Translations under genes and position numbers: made by a program
The notes under the pieces: generated by a model
Seen by the model: the letters and a program-made list of their open reading frames with translations, nothing else
Told to the model about the DNA's origin: nothing
Database searches by the model: none
DNA from: an uncultured Eubacteriales bacterium
GTDB lineage: Bacteria > Bacillota > Clostridia > Oscillospirales > Oscillospiraceae
Assembly: GCA_959602365.1 (NCBI GenBank)
Contig: CAUGSS010000007.1
Coordinates: 39,935 to 103,934 of the forward strand
Length of the DNA: 64,000 nt
Direction: 5' to 3'
Shown here: positions 44,317-52,547 of the stretch, piece after piece
Position numbering within the stretch: the first letter of the stretch is position 1
How the letters are laid out: each line of letters begins with the position of its first letter

Positions 44317-45909
44317 GTGGCAGACTTAAACGCTGAAATCAGCCGCCGCCGCACCTTTGCCATCATCTCCCACCCGGACGCGGGCAAGACCACCCTGACG
44401 GAGAAGTTCCTGCTCTACGGCGGGGCCATCAACCAGGCCGGCGTGGTCAAGGGCAAAAAGAACGCCCGGGCCGCCACCAGCGACTGGATGGAGATCGAGA
44501 AGCAGCGGGGCATTTCCGTCACCTCTTCCGTCATGCAGTTCCAGTACGAGGGCTTCTGCATCAACATCCTGGACACCCCGGGCCACCAGGACTTCTCCGA
44601 GGACACCTACCGCACCCTGATGGCCGCCGACAGCGCCGTCATGGTCATCGACGCGGCCAAGGGCGTGGAGCCCCAGACCCGGAAGCTGTTCAAGGTGTGC
44701 GCCCTGCGGGACATCCCGATCTTCACCTTTATCAACAAGATGGACCGGGACGCCCGGGATCCCTTCGAGCTGTGCGAGGAGCTGGAGCGGGAGCTGGGCA
44801 TCGCCACCTGCCCCATCAACTGGCCCATCGGCTCGGGCAAAGAGTTCCAGGGGGTCTATGACCTGAACCACCATAAGATCATCCACTTCACTTCCAACAC
44901 CAATGCCAAGGCCGCCACCGCCACCCAGGTGGACCTGGACGATCCGGCGCTGGTGGAGCTCATTGGCCAGGACAAGCGGGACCAGCTGGCCGACGAGGTG
45001 GAGCTGCTGGAGGGGGCGGGGGCCGAATTCGACATGGAGGCGGTCCGCCACGGCAAGCTGTCCCCGGTGTTCTTCGGCTCCGCCCTGACCAACTTCGGCG
45101 TGGAGCCCTTCCTGGAGGAGTTTTTGCGCATGACCACCGCTCCGCTGCCCCGGAAGGCGGGGGATCAGGTCATCGACAGCTTTGAGGAGGACTTCTCCGG
45201 CTTCGTCTTTAAAATCCAGGCCAATATGAACAAGGCCCACCGGGACCGGATCGCCTTTATCCGGGTGTGCTCCGGCCGGTTCGACGCGGACAAGGAGGTC
45301 TACCTGGTCCAGCAGGACCGGAAGGTCAAGCTGTCCCGGCCCCAGCAGCTGATGGCCGCCGAGCGGGAGATCATCGAGGAGGCCTATGCCGGGGACATCA
45401 TCGGCGTGTTCGACCCGGGCATCTTCTCCATCGGGGACACCCTGTGTGCCCCGGGCAAAAAGTTCCGCTTCGACCCCATTCCCACCTTTGCCCCGGAGCA
45501 CTTCAGCCGGGTGCGGCCCAAGGACACCCTGAAGCGCAAGCAGTTCATCAAGGGTGCCGAGCAGATTGCCCAGGAGGGTGCCATTCAGATCTTCAAAATC
45601 CCCTACACCGGCATGGAGGAGGTCATTGTGGGCGTGGTGGGCACGCTGCAGTTCGACGTGTTCCAGTACCGGATGAAGAACGAGTATAATGTGGAACTGG
45701 TGATGGAGGGGCTGCCCTATGAGTACCTGCGGTGGATCGACGCCTATGACGGCGACCCGGAGGACATCATCAAGGGCAACGACGTCAAGCTGGTGGAGGA
45801 CTACAAGGGCAACAAGCTGCTCCTCTTCGGCGCCCTGTGGAGCATCAACTGGGTGCTGGATAAGAACAAGAGTTTAAAGCTCAGCGAGTTTGGCGGCGCG
45901 AAGTTCTGA
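44317..45909 (+). CDS. prfC: Peptide chain release factor 3
   Basis: A 530-residue translational GTPase that recycles RF1/RF2. The G-domain motifs are visible: SHPDAGKTTLTEK (P-loop), RGISVTSS (switch I), DTPGHQDF and NKMDRDARD. The GTG at 44317 follows TAGGAGGT; the frame continues upstream without coding signs. The length is normal. The C-terminus WSINWVLDKNKSLKLSEF is followed 217 bases on by a second copy of the gene's last 70 bases and its 3' flank. Confidence 0.95.
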   Translation: MADLNAEISRRRTFAIISHPDAGKTTLTEKFLLYGGAINQAGVVKGKKNARAATSDWMEIEKQRGISVTSSVMQFQYEGFCINILDTPGHQDFSEDTYRTLMAADSAVMVIDAAKGVEPQTRKLFKVCALRDIPIFTFINKMDRDARDPFELCEELERELGIATCPINWPIGSGKEFQGVYDLNHHKIIHFTSNTNAKAATATQVDLDDPALVELIGQDKRDQLADEVELLEGAGAEFDMEAVRHGKLSPVFFGSALTNFGVEPFLEEFLRMTTAPLPRKAGDQVIDSFEEDFSGFVFKIQANMNKAHRDRIAFIRVCSGRFDADKEVYLVQQDRKVKLSRPQQLMAAEREIIEEAYAGDIIGVFDPGIFSIGDTLCAPGKKFRFDPIPTFAPEHFSRVRPKDTLKRKQFIKGAEQIAQEGAIQIFKIPYTGMEEVIVGVVGTLQFDVFQYRMKNEYNVELVMEGLPYEYLRWIDAYDGDPEDIIKGNDVKLVEDYKGNKLLLFGALWSINWVLDKNKSLKLSEFGGAKF

Positions 45910-45933
45910 TTGCCGGATGCTCCACAGCGGCCC
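45843..45933 (+). repeat. prfC 3'-end direct repeat, copy 1
   Basis: This 91-base stretch covers the last 22 codons of prfC, its stop and 24 bases beyond. It recurs at 46060-46150. The copies differ mainly in a block of about 18 bases around 45871-45888. Confidence 0.9.
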
Positions 45934-45963
45934 GGCGGGCCGCCGCGTGTGGCGCGCACAAGC

Positions 45964-46053
45964 GTTTTGCCGTCGGGCAAAACCTTGGCGCAGGGCGGAT
46001 TCATTCCGCCCGAGCAGGTGCAGTCAAAGAAAAGGAATGCGGAGCATTCTTTT
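45964..46053. other. Three consecutive hairpins
   Basis: Between the prfC-tail copies lie three stems: GTTTTGCC/GGCAAAAC (45964-45983), GGGCGGA/TCCGCCC (45993-46011) and a 10-bp stem ending GCATTCTTTT (46030-46053). The last, ending in TTTT, is the likeliest terminator for prfC. Confidence 0.7.
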
Positions 46054-46059
46054 GAACTG

Positions 46060-46150
46060 CATCAACTGGGTGCTGGATAAGAACAAGAGCCTGCGTCTGT
46101 CGGGGTTTGGCGGTGCGAAGTTCTGATTGCCGGATGCTCCACAGCGGCCC
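46060..46150 (+). pseudogene. prfC 3'-end direct repeat, copy 2 (gene fragment)
   Basis: This encodes NWVLDKNKSLRLSGFGGAKF and a stop, a variant of the RF3 C-terminus, and then the same flank TGCCGGATGCTCCACAGCGG as copy 1. It has no start or upstream coding part, so it is a tail fragment of a prfC-like allele. Confidence 0.85.
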
Positions 46151-46345
46151 TGAGACCGCCGTGGGCCCCCAGCGTCGTTGCAATTTATTTAAATGAATAA
46201 TCTGTATATTCTTTCATCGGGCCGCCGGGCAAAAGGGAATTCCGGGCGGCGGCGAAAAATGGCCAAATAAAGCTGAAAAGCCCGAGTAAACGCTGGTTGA
46301 GCTGTACGAAGATTGACTCGCCTGAACGAAAAAAGGAGAAAGCTC

Positions 46346-46374
46346 TTGCATTTGCCTTGCATAGAGCGTATAAT
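46346..46374 (+). promoter_or_regulatory. Sigma-A promoter of amino-acid ABC operon
   Basis: TTGCAT (46346-46351) and a perfect TATAAT (46369-46374) are separated by 17 bases, 47 bases ahead of the binding-protein gene. Confidence 0.82.
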
Positions 46375-46421
46375 CCAGAGAACCGGAAGGTTATCCGAAA
46401 TGAAATGGATTGGAGAGATAG

Positions 46422-47324
46422 ATGATGAAGAAGAAACTGCTTTCTCTGCTGCTGGCCGTCGGCATGTGTGCCGTGCTGCTGACCGCCTGCGGCGGCAATT
46501 CCAACGCCCAGGGGAGCGGCGCGCCGGCCTCCGATGCCTCTGCCTCCGCAGACGCATCCACCTCTGCCGACAGCTCTGCCGCCGGGGACGCCGCTGCTTC
46601 CCAGGAGGGCGGCGCCGACAGTGCCGAGCTGAACCTGGTGGAGGACGGCAAACTGATCATGTCCACCAACGCCCAGTTCCCGCCCTATGAGATGGTGGCC
46701 GGCGACGGCTCCTTCGAGGGCATCGACGTGGAGGTGGCCCAGGCCATCGCCGAAAAGCTGAACCTGGAGCTGGTCATCGACGACATGGACTTTGACGCCG
46801 CCCTGCTGGCCGTCCAGAACGGCCGCAGCGACATCGTCATGGCCGGCGTCACGGTCAACGAGGAGCGTTCCGCCGTTATGGACTTCTCCGACAGCTACGC
46901 CAACGGCGTGCAGGTGGTCATCGTCCCGGAGGACTCCGAGATTGCCTCCATCGATGATCTGGAGGGCAAGCAGATCGGCTGCCAGCGGGGTACCACCGGC
47001 TACATCTACTGCTCCGACACCCCGGAGAACGGCGGCTATGGTGAGGAGAACGTCACCGCCTATGACGACGGCGCCACAGCCGTTCAGGCTCTGCTCAACG
47101 GCCAGGTGGACGCGGTGGTCATCGACAATGCCCCGGCCCAGGAGTATGTGAACGCCAACCCCGGCCTGAAGATTCTGGACACCGAGTTTGCCAACGAGGA
47201 CTACGCCATCGGCGTGGCCAAGGGCAACACCGCTCTGCTGGACGCCATCAACGGCGCCCTGGAGGAGCTGACTGCCGACGGCACGGTTCAGTCCATCATC
47301 GACAAGTATATCCCCGCAGAATAA
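46422..47324 (+). CDS. Polar amino-acid ABC transporter, substrate-binding lipoprotein
   Basis: A 300-residue solute-binding lipoprotein. The signal ends in the lipobox LLTACGG, followed by a Ser/Ala-rich linker to about residue 65 and a family-3 (SBP_bac_3) domain with FPPYEMVAGDGSFEGIDVEV and a ligand-binding TTGYIYC-type segment. It captures a polar amino acid outside the membrane and passes it to the permease encoded next. Exact ligand not determinable. Confidence 0.93.
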   Translation: MMKKKLLSLLLAVGMCAVLLTACGGNSNAQGSGAPASDASASADASTSADSSAAGDAAASQEGGADSAELNLVEDGKLIMSTNAQFPPYEMVAGDGSFEGIDVEVAQAIAEKLNLELVIDDMDFDAALLAVQNGRSDIVMAGVTVNEERSAVMDFSDSYANGVQVVIVPEDSEIASIDDLEGKQIGCQRGTTGYIYCSDTPENGGYGEENVTAYDDGATAVQALLNGQVDAVVIDNAPAQEYVNANPGLKILDTEFANEDYAIGVAKGNTALLDAINGALEELTADGTVQSIIDKYIPAE

Positions 47325-47396
47325 GGGGTAAAAACGCGCGGAGCGGACGGCCCCTGGCCGCCCGCTTCGCCTTTTTGAGCAGAAAGGAGCATGCGC

Positions 47397-48170
47397 ATGA
47401 ACCTGGCGCAATGGTATGCGGACATTTCCTCCCAGCTGAGCAGCGGAGGCCAGCTGGGGCCCGGTGAGTACTTCCTGTTCCAATTTTACCGGGCCTTTGT
47501 GGCGGACGGCCGCTGGGAGATGTACCTCCGGGGCGTTCTGACCACCCTGGAGCTGACGGTGATTGCCCTGGCCATCGGCCTGGTGCTGGGCGTGCTGGTG
47601 GCGGTGGTGCGCACTGCCCACGACCAGCAGCGGCCCGGCCACCGGAATTTCGCCCTGGGGGTGGTCAACCTGGTGTGCAAGGTGTACACCACCGTGATCC
47701 GGGGCACCCCCATGATTGTCCAGATGCTGATTATGGGCACCATTATCTTTGCCACCAGCCGCAACTTCACCATGGTGGGCGCCCTGGCCCTGGGCATCAA
47801 CTCGGGGGCCTATGTGGCGGAGATTGTCCGCAGCGGCCTGATGAGCGTGGATGTGGGCCAGATGGAGGCGGGCCGGTCCCTGGGCCTCAGCTATGTGCCC
47901 ACCATGCGGTTCATTATCATCCCCCAGGCCATCAAGAACATCCTGCCCGCCCTGGGCAACGAGTTCATCACCCTGTTCAAGGACACCGCGCTGGTCACCA
48001 CCATCGGCGGCAAGGAGCTGCTCTACGCCGCCCAGGCGGTGGGCGCCCGTACTTACAGCGTGCTGTTCCCCTATCTGGGCATCGCCGTGATCTACCTGGT
48101 GATGGTGATCTTGTTCACCTGGCTGCTGGGTATCTTTGAGAGGAGGTTGAGAGCCAGTGATCGCCGTTAA
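47397..48170 (+). CDS. Polar amino-acid ABC transporter permease
   Basis: A 257-residue His/Glu/Gln/Arg-type permease with about five helices. The ATP-subunit-contacting EAA loop reads VDVGQMEAGRSLGLSYV, and VYTTVIRGTPMIVQ precedes it. AAAGGAGC suits the ATG at 47397 better than one at 47391. It overlaps the ATPase gene by 14 bases. Confidence 0.92.
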   Translation: MNLAQWYADISSQLSSGGQLGPGEYFLFQFYRAFVADGRWEMYLRGVLTTLELTVIALAIGLVLGVLVAVVRTAHDQQRPGHRNFALGVVNLVCKVYTTVIRGTPMIVQMLIMGTIIFATSRNFTMVGALALGINSGAYVAEIVRSGLMSVDVGQMEAGRSLGLSYVPTMRFIIIPQAIKNILPALGNEFITLFKDTALVTTIGGKELLYAAQAVGARTYSVLFPYLGIAVIYLVMVILFTWLLGIFERRLRASDRR

Positions 48171-48879
48171 TCATCTGACCAAAGCCTTCGGCAAACATGT
48201 GGTGCTGGAGGATATCACCGAGCGCATCGAGGACGGGGAAAAGGTGGTCATCATCGGCCCCTCGGGCTCCGGCAAGTCCACCTTTCTGCGCTGCCTGAAC
48301 CTGTTGGAGACCCCCACCTCCGGCCAGGTTTTCTTCGACGACGTGGAGCTCACCGCCCCCAAGGTGGACATCGACAAGGTCCGCCAGCAGATGGGCATGG
48401 TGTTCCAGCACTTCAACCTGTTTCCCAACCTGTCAGTGCGCCGGAACATGACCTTGGCCCCGGTGCAGCTCAAGCTGATGAGCCGGGAGGAGGCCAACGC
48501 CCGGGCGGAACAGCTGCTGGAGCGGGTGGGCCTGCCCGACAAGGCCGATGCCTATCCGGCCCAGCTCTCCGGCGGCCAGAAGCAGCGGGTGGCCATTGCC
48601 CGGGCCCTGATGATGAAGCCCAAGATGATGCTCTTTGACGAGCCCACCTCCGCCCTGGACCCAGAGATGGTGGGCGAGGTGCTGGAGATCATGAAGGAGC
48701 TGGCCCGGGAGGGTATGACCATGGTGGTGGTCACCCATGAGATGGGCTTTGCCCGGGAGGTGGGCACCCGGGTGCTGTTTATGGACGGGGGCCGCATCCT
48801 GGAGCAGGGCAGGCCCGAGGAGATCTTCGGCCATCCCCGGCAGGATCGCACCCGGGAGTTCTTGTCCAAGGTCCTGTGA
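48157..48879 (+). CDS. Polar amino-acid ABC transporter ATPase
   Basis: A 240-residue ATP-binding subunit of the GlnQ/HisP type. Walker A is GPSGSGKST, the signature is LSGGQKQRVAIARAL, Walker B is MMLFDEPTSALD, and the switch His is in VVTHEM. GTG start after GAGGAGGT inside the permease gene. It completes the three-gene importer. Confidence 0.95.
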   Translation: MIAVNHLTKAFGKHVVLEDITERIEDGEKVVIIGPSGSGKSTFLRCLNLLETPTSGQVFFDDVELTAPKVDIDKVRQQMGMVFQHFNLFPNLSVRRNMTLAPVQLKLMSREEANARAEQLLERVGLPDKADAYPAQLSGGQKQRVAIARALMMKPKMMLFDEPTSALDPEMVGEVLEIMKELAREGMTMVVVTHEMGFAREVGTRVLFMDGGRILEQGRPEEIFGHPRQDRTREFLSKVL

Positions 48880-48886
48880 CAGACCG

Positions 48887-48913
48887 CCGCCCGGGGCAGG
48901 CTGCCCCGGGCGG
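48887..48913 (+). terminator. Hairpin after ABC operon
   Basis: An 11-bp GC stem (48887-48897 with 48903-48913, AGGCT loop) lies just after the ATPase stop. No T-run follows. Confidence 0.6.
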
Positions 48914-49059
48914 ATGGGGAGGGAGCGGGGCGGGAAGGCCGCTGCACTCCCCCCGCCCGAATTTAACCAAAATATAAGAATTTTTTTATCTGCTTCTGGT
49001 TTTTTTCGCGGGCAGAGTATGGTACACTGAGGCCAGTAAAGTAAAGGAAGTGAAACCCT

Positions 49060-49143
49060 ATGATGGCTTTTCTCGCATTGTTTTTGGTCTCCGGCGGCAT
49101 TGTAGTGGTGGGCTGCCTGGACGAGCGGCGGCGCCGCAACTGA
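49060..49143 (+). CDS. Small single-helix membrane protein, 27 residues
   Basis: An ATG at 49060 follows AAAGGAAG at 9 bases and opens a 27-residue peptide. A hydrophobic stretch (AFLALFLVSGGIVVVGC) is followed by a very basic tail DERRRRN, the form of a small type-I or tail-in membrane protein. The region upstream is AT-rich and promoter-like. I do not recognise a family. Confidence 0.5.
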   Translation: MMAFLALFLVSGGIVVVGCLDERRRRN

Positions 49144-49151
49144 GCACCGGT

Positions 49152-49637
49152 TTACCGCCAGGTGCGCTCCACCGTCTCCCACAGGGCCTGCCGGGTGGCC
49201 TGGCAGAGCTGGGCACAGGCGGTGAACACCTGCTGCAGTTCCGCCTCCCGGCAGAGCTGGGCGGCGCGCCGGTAATCTTCCTCTGAGTGCCCTTCCCCCT
49301 GATAGAGCTGCCGGATGGCCTCCCCCAGGTTGGGATAGCGGCCGGGCTTGCCCTGAGGGTGCAGGGAAAAGCGCTCCCCGGAGCAGAAAAACCAGGCGGC
49401 GGCCAGCTTTTTGGCCCGCTCTGCGCTGCCCCGGGCGGGGGCTGCCAATCCCAGCAGCCGGTAATCCCGTCCGCGCTGGAGTTCGCAGCGGATCTTGCCG
49501 GTGAGAAACTCCCCCCACTCCGCCCCGGGCTGGTTCGGAGGGGATTCAGGAGCGGAGGCGCCGGCGGCGGGGGCGGATTTGACCCGGCTCCACACCCGGA
49601 CGAATTCCGGGTCCACAGGTTGGATTTCCATTTTCAT
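49152..49637 (-). CDS. Hypothetical protein, 161 residues
   Basis: A minus-strand gene starting at the ATG at 49637, after GGAGGT. It begins KMEIQPVDPEFVRVWSRV, has a Pro/Ala-rich linker, and then a helical domain with a C-terminal cysteine-bearing part (YRRAAQLCREAELQQVF...CAQLCQATRQ). The helical pattern recalls ferritin-like or helical-bundle proteins, but key ligands are not evident. No signal or membrane segment. Function unknown; it ends 8 bases from the small membrane ORF on the other strand. Confidence 0.65.
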   Translation of the reverse strand: MKMEIQPVDPEFVRVWSRVKSAPAAGASAPESPPNQPGAEWGEFLTGKIRCELQRGRDYRLLGLAAPARGSAERAKKLAAAWFFCSGERFSLHPQGKPGRYPNLGEAIRQLYQGEGHSEEDYRRAAQLCREAELQQVFTACAQLCQATRQALWETVERTWR

Positions 49638-49747
49638 ACCAGACCTCCCTGCGCCCGCTTGGCGCGCAGATTCGGGCAGGGCCTCCGCTGTGGAGGCCAT
49701 TCTTTTTGGGCTTGTGCCCTCCCGTGTTTTCATTCTATGCGCCCTGG

Positions 49748-49776
49748 TTGCATTTGGCGCAAAAGTCGGCTACAAT
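49748..49776 (+). promoter_or_regulatory. Sigma-A promoter of thioesterase gene
   Basis: TTGCAT (49748-49753) and TACAAT (49771-49776) with a 17-base spacer lie about 120 bases before the thioesterase start. Confidence 0.7.
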
Positions 49777-49897
49777 AATATGCAATGCCTGCTGAAAACG
49801 CCCTGGGACCGGTCCGGCCTGCGCCGGAAGGACTGGGGCGTCCGGCCGCGCATATCAAAGGAAGATACCGTGAAGGATGAAATAGGGGGAATTTCTG

Positions 49898-50335
49898 GTG
49901 ACAGATCGGGAACAACAGGAGCTGGCCCGGATCATTGTGGAGCGCAACAGCGGCAAGAATCAGTTTGCCGGTCTGGTGGGGGTGGTCTATGACCACCTGG
50001 ACCTGCACCGGGCGGAGGGACACTTTGTGGTGACCCGGGAGCTGTGCAATCCTCTGGGCATCGCCCATGGCGGGACCTATTACACCCTGATGGACCAGCT
50101 GATGGGGATGGCGGCGGCCTGCAGCGGCCGGGGCGGGGTCACGCTGGACTGCAGTGTGAATTATTTGAAGTCCGCCCGGCTGGGAGACACGGTGCGCTGT
50201 GTGGTGGAGAGCGTCCATGTGGGCCGCAGCGTGGCGGTCTATGACGCGAAATGCTATGGGACCGGGGAGGAGCTGCTGTGCACCGGCACCTTCCACCTGT
50301 TTTTCCTGCGCCCGCTGGAGGAAATGGTAGAGTAA
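49898..50335 (+). CDS. PaaI-type hotdog thioesterase
   Basis: A 145-residue hotdog-fold acyl-CoA thioesterase. NPLGIAHGGTYYTLMDQLMG carries the HGG motif and the catalytic acidic residue on the central helix. Such enzymes hydrolyse aryl- or acyl-CoA. GTG start after TAGGGGGA. Monocistronic, directly before the rimP operon promoter. Confidence 0.88.
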   Translation: MTDREQQELARIIVERNSGKNQFAGLVGVVYDHLDLHRAEGHFVVTRELCNPLGIAHGGTYYTLMDQLMGMAAACSGRGGVTLDCSVNYLKSARLGDTVRCVVESVHVGRSVAVYDAKCYGTGEELLCTGTFHLFFLRPLEEMVE

Positions 50336-50360
50336 ACCGGTGCTTTGCGCCAAAAAAACC

Positions 50361-50389
50361 TTGCATTTCCTGCCGCAGCGTGCTATGAT
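50361..50389 (+). promoter_or_regulatory. Sigma-A promoter of rimP-nusA-infB operon
   Basis: TTGCAT (50361-50366) and TATGAT (50384-50389) are separated by 17 bases, upstream of the leader hairpin. Confidence 0.75.
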
Positions 50390-50413
50390 AGGCCATGATA
50401 GTAGGAAGGAATG

Positions 50414-50442
50414 AGAGTGGAGCCTGTGGCTCCGCTCTTTTT
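50414..50442 (+). terminator. rimP leader attenuator-type hairpin
   Basis: An 11-bp stem with one G-U pair (50414-50424 with 50428-50438, TGT loop) runs into TTTTT. It lies between the promoter and rimP, so it should terminate part of the transcripts. Control by NusA or RimP level is a reasonable inference. Confidence 0.75.
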
Positions 50443-50491
50443 CTTGAGTACCTGGCCCGGGCCCTGCCCGGTGGGAAAGGCGGCGGAGTAT

Positions 50492-50947
50492 ATGAGAAAA
50501 GTGACTGATGTATGCGCCGAGCTGGCCCTCCCCTTTGTGGAGGCGGCGGGCTGCACCCTCTGGGATGTGGAATACGTCCGGGAGGCGGGCACCTGGTACC
50601 TGCGGGTGTATATCGACGCCCCGGGGGGCGTGAACATCGACCAGTGCGAGGCGGTGTCCCGGCCCCTCAGCGACAAGCTGGACGAGTGCGATCCCATCGA
50701 AGGCAGCTATGTGCTGGAGGTGGGCAGCGCCGGGGCCGACCGGGCATTGAAGAAGCCGGAGCACTTCGCCGCCTTCCTGGGCAGCCAGGTGGATGTCAAG
50801 CTGTACCGGCCCCGGGAGGGCCGCAAGGAGTTCACCGGCGCCCTGGCCGGCTATCAGGACGGGGATGTGACGGTGGAGATCGGCGGCACGCCGGTCACCT
50901 TTGGAAAGAAGGAGCTGGCCCTGGTCCGGCTCCATGTGGAATTTTGA
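50492..50947 (+). CDS. rimP: Ribosome maturation factor RimP
   Basis: A 151-residue protein needed for 30S subunit maturation. It contains the RimP N-domain motif LWDVEYVREAGTWYLRVYID and the VEVGSAGADRALKKPEHF segment (normally SSPGLDRPL). The ATG at 50492 follows GGCGGAG; the frame is open upstream through the leader. First gene of the nusA operon. Confidence 0.92.
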   Translation: MRKVTDVCAELALPFVEAAGCTLWDVEYVREAGTWYLRVYIDAPGGVNIDQCEAVSRPLSDKLDECDPIEGSYVLEVGSAGADRALKKPEHFAAFLGSQVDVKLYRPREGRKEFTGALAGYQDGDVTVEIGGTPVTFGKKELALVRLHVEF

Positions 50948-50998
50948 CGGAACAGGAAACGCAAGCGCGTAAAGCCGCGATAAGGAGTGTCATCCAAA

Positions 50999-52228
50999 AT
51001 GGCTAAGAGAACGAAAAAGACGGAAAACACCCAGGAGCAGGACAACCGCGAATTCTTCCTGGCCCTGGATCAGCTGGAGCGGGAGCGGGGCATCAAGAAG
51101 GAGTATATGCTGGAGAAGATCACCCAGGCCCTGGCCACCGCTTACAAGCGGGACCACGAGGGCGTGGGGGACAACATCGCGGTCATCGCCGACGAGGAGC
51201 GCAACATCGTCCGCATGGTCATCCGCCGGGATGTGGTGGAGGTGGTGGATAACCCCTACACTGAGATCTCCCTGGAGGACGCCCGGCGCAGCCTGCCCCA
51301 TGTCCAGCTGGGTGATGTGGTCTCCAGCGAGATCCGCACCAAGAACTTCGGCCGCATCGCCGCCCAGACCGCCCGCCAGGTCATTATCCAGGGCATCCGG
51401 GAGGCCGAGCGCAACAAGGTGTACGACGCCTTTGCCGACCAGACCGCCGAGCTGCTCACCGGCGTGGTCAACCGGGTGGACGACCGCACCGGCGCCCTCT
51501 ATGTCCGGCTCAGCGCCGGGGGAGAGGTCACCGAGGCCCTGCTGTCCGCCGGGGAGCAGGTCAAGGGGGAGGTCTACCATGTGGGAGACCGGATCAAGGT
51601 CTATGTGGTGGAGGTCCGCCGCACCACCCGGGGCACCCAGGTGGTCATCTCCCGCACCCACTACGGCTTGGTGCGCCGTCTGTTTGAGATGGAGGTGCCC
51701 GAGATCTTCGACGGGCTGGTGGAGATCCGCTCCATCTCCCGGGAGGCGGGCAGCCGCACCAAGATGGCGGTGTGGTCCAACGACCCGGATGTGGATCCCA
51801 TCGGCGCCTGCGTCGGCCCCCGGGGCCAGCGGGTGAACACCGTGGTGGAAGAGCTGGGCGGCGAAAAGGTGGACATCATCAAGTACAGTGAGGATCCCGG
51901 CGAGTATGTGGCCGCCGCCCTGGCCCCCGCCGACGTGGTCAGCGTGGAGGTGCTGGAGGGCGAGACCAAGAGCTGCCGGGTGGTCGTGCCCGACGACCAG
52001 CTCAGCCTGGCCATCGGCAAGGAGGGCCAGAACGCCCGCCTGGCCGCCAAGCTCACCGGCTACAAGATCGACATCAAGCCCGTCTCCGCCGCCGACGAGA
52101 TGGAGGAGGACGAGGCCGAGCTGAGCGACGACGACCTGATTGCCGGGGACGAGGACGATCTGTTCCAGGACGACGAGCCCCAGGAGGAACTTCAGGACGG
52201 CGTCCAGGACGGGGAAGACGCAGAATAA
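50999..52228 (+). CDS. nusA: Transcription termination/antitermination protein NusA
   Basis: A 409-residue NusA. The N-terminal RNA-polymerase-binding domain is followed by S1 (about 135-200) and two KH domains (VGPRGQRVNTVVEELGGE and AIGKEGQNARLAAKLTGY). An acidic tail closes the protein; the extra C-terminal repeats of proteobacterial NusA are absent, as in other Firmicutes. The ATG at 50999 follows AAGGAGT at about 11 bases. Confidence 0.96.
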   Translation: MAKRTKKTENTQEQDNREFFLALDQLERERGIKKEYMLEKITQALATAYKRDHEGVGDNIAVIADEERNIVRMVIRRDVVEVVDNPYTEISLEDARRSLPHVQLGDVVSSEIRTKNFGRIAAQTARQVIIQGIREAERNKVYDAFADQTAELLTGVVNRVDDRTGALYVRLSAGGEVTEALLSAGEQVKGEVYHVGDRIKVYVVEVRRTTRGTQVVISRTHYGLVRRLFEMEVPEIFDGLVEIRSISREAGSRTKMAVWSNDPDVDPIGACVGPRGQRVNTVVEELGGEKVDIIKYSEDPGEYVAAALAPADVVSVEVLEGETKSCRVVVPDDQLSLAIGKEGQNARLAAKLTGYKIDIKPVSAADEMEEDEAELSDDDLIAGDEDDLFQDDEPQEELQDGVQDGEDAE

Positions 52229-52262
52229 GCCCTCGCTTTGAGGGCGAGAGGAGGGGAACTCC

Positions 52263-52547
52263 ATGCCCAAAAAGATCCCCCTGCGCCAGTGCCTGGGATG
52301 CAGGGAAATGAAACCCAAACGGGAGCTGATCCGGGCGGTCCGGTCTCCGGAGGGGGAGGTCTCCCTGGATTTCAAGGGCCGGAAGCCCGGCCGGGGGGCC
52401 TATGTGTGCCCCGATCCGGAGTGCCTGAAAAGGGCCCGGAAGGCCCGGGCCCTGGAGCGGGCCTTCGGCTGCCAGATTCCGGAGGAAGTCTGGGACTCGC
52501 TGGAGCGGCAGATGCAGCAGGCTCCGCCCCGGGAGGCGGAACTGTGA
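52263..52547 (+). CDS. ylxR: YlxR (RnpM) RNA-binding protein
   Basis: A 94-residue YlxR/DUF448 protein: PLRQCLGCREMKPKRELIR, GRGAYVCPDPEC and the basic surface are the family signature. YlxR is an RNA-binding protein that modulates RNase P in Firmicutes. It sits in its usual place between nusA and ylxQ. Confidence 0.93.
   Translation: MPKKIPLRQCLGCREMKPKRELIRAVRSPEGEVSLDFKGRKPGRGAYVCPDPECLKRARKARALERAFGCQIPEEVWDSLERQMQQAPPREAEL

Noticed and set aside
52238..52543. Plus-strand extension of ylxQ upstream of its GTG
   Set aside because: It overlaps the whole of ylxR in another frame; the GTG at 52544 has a proper ribosome-binding site and the family's usual N-terminus.
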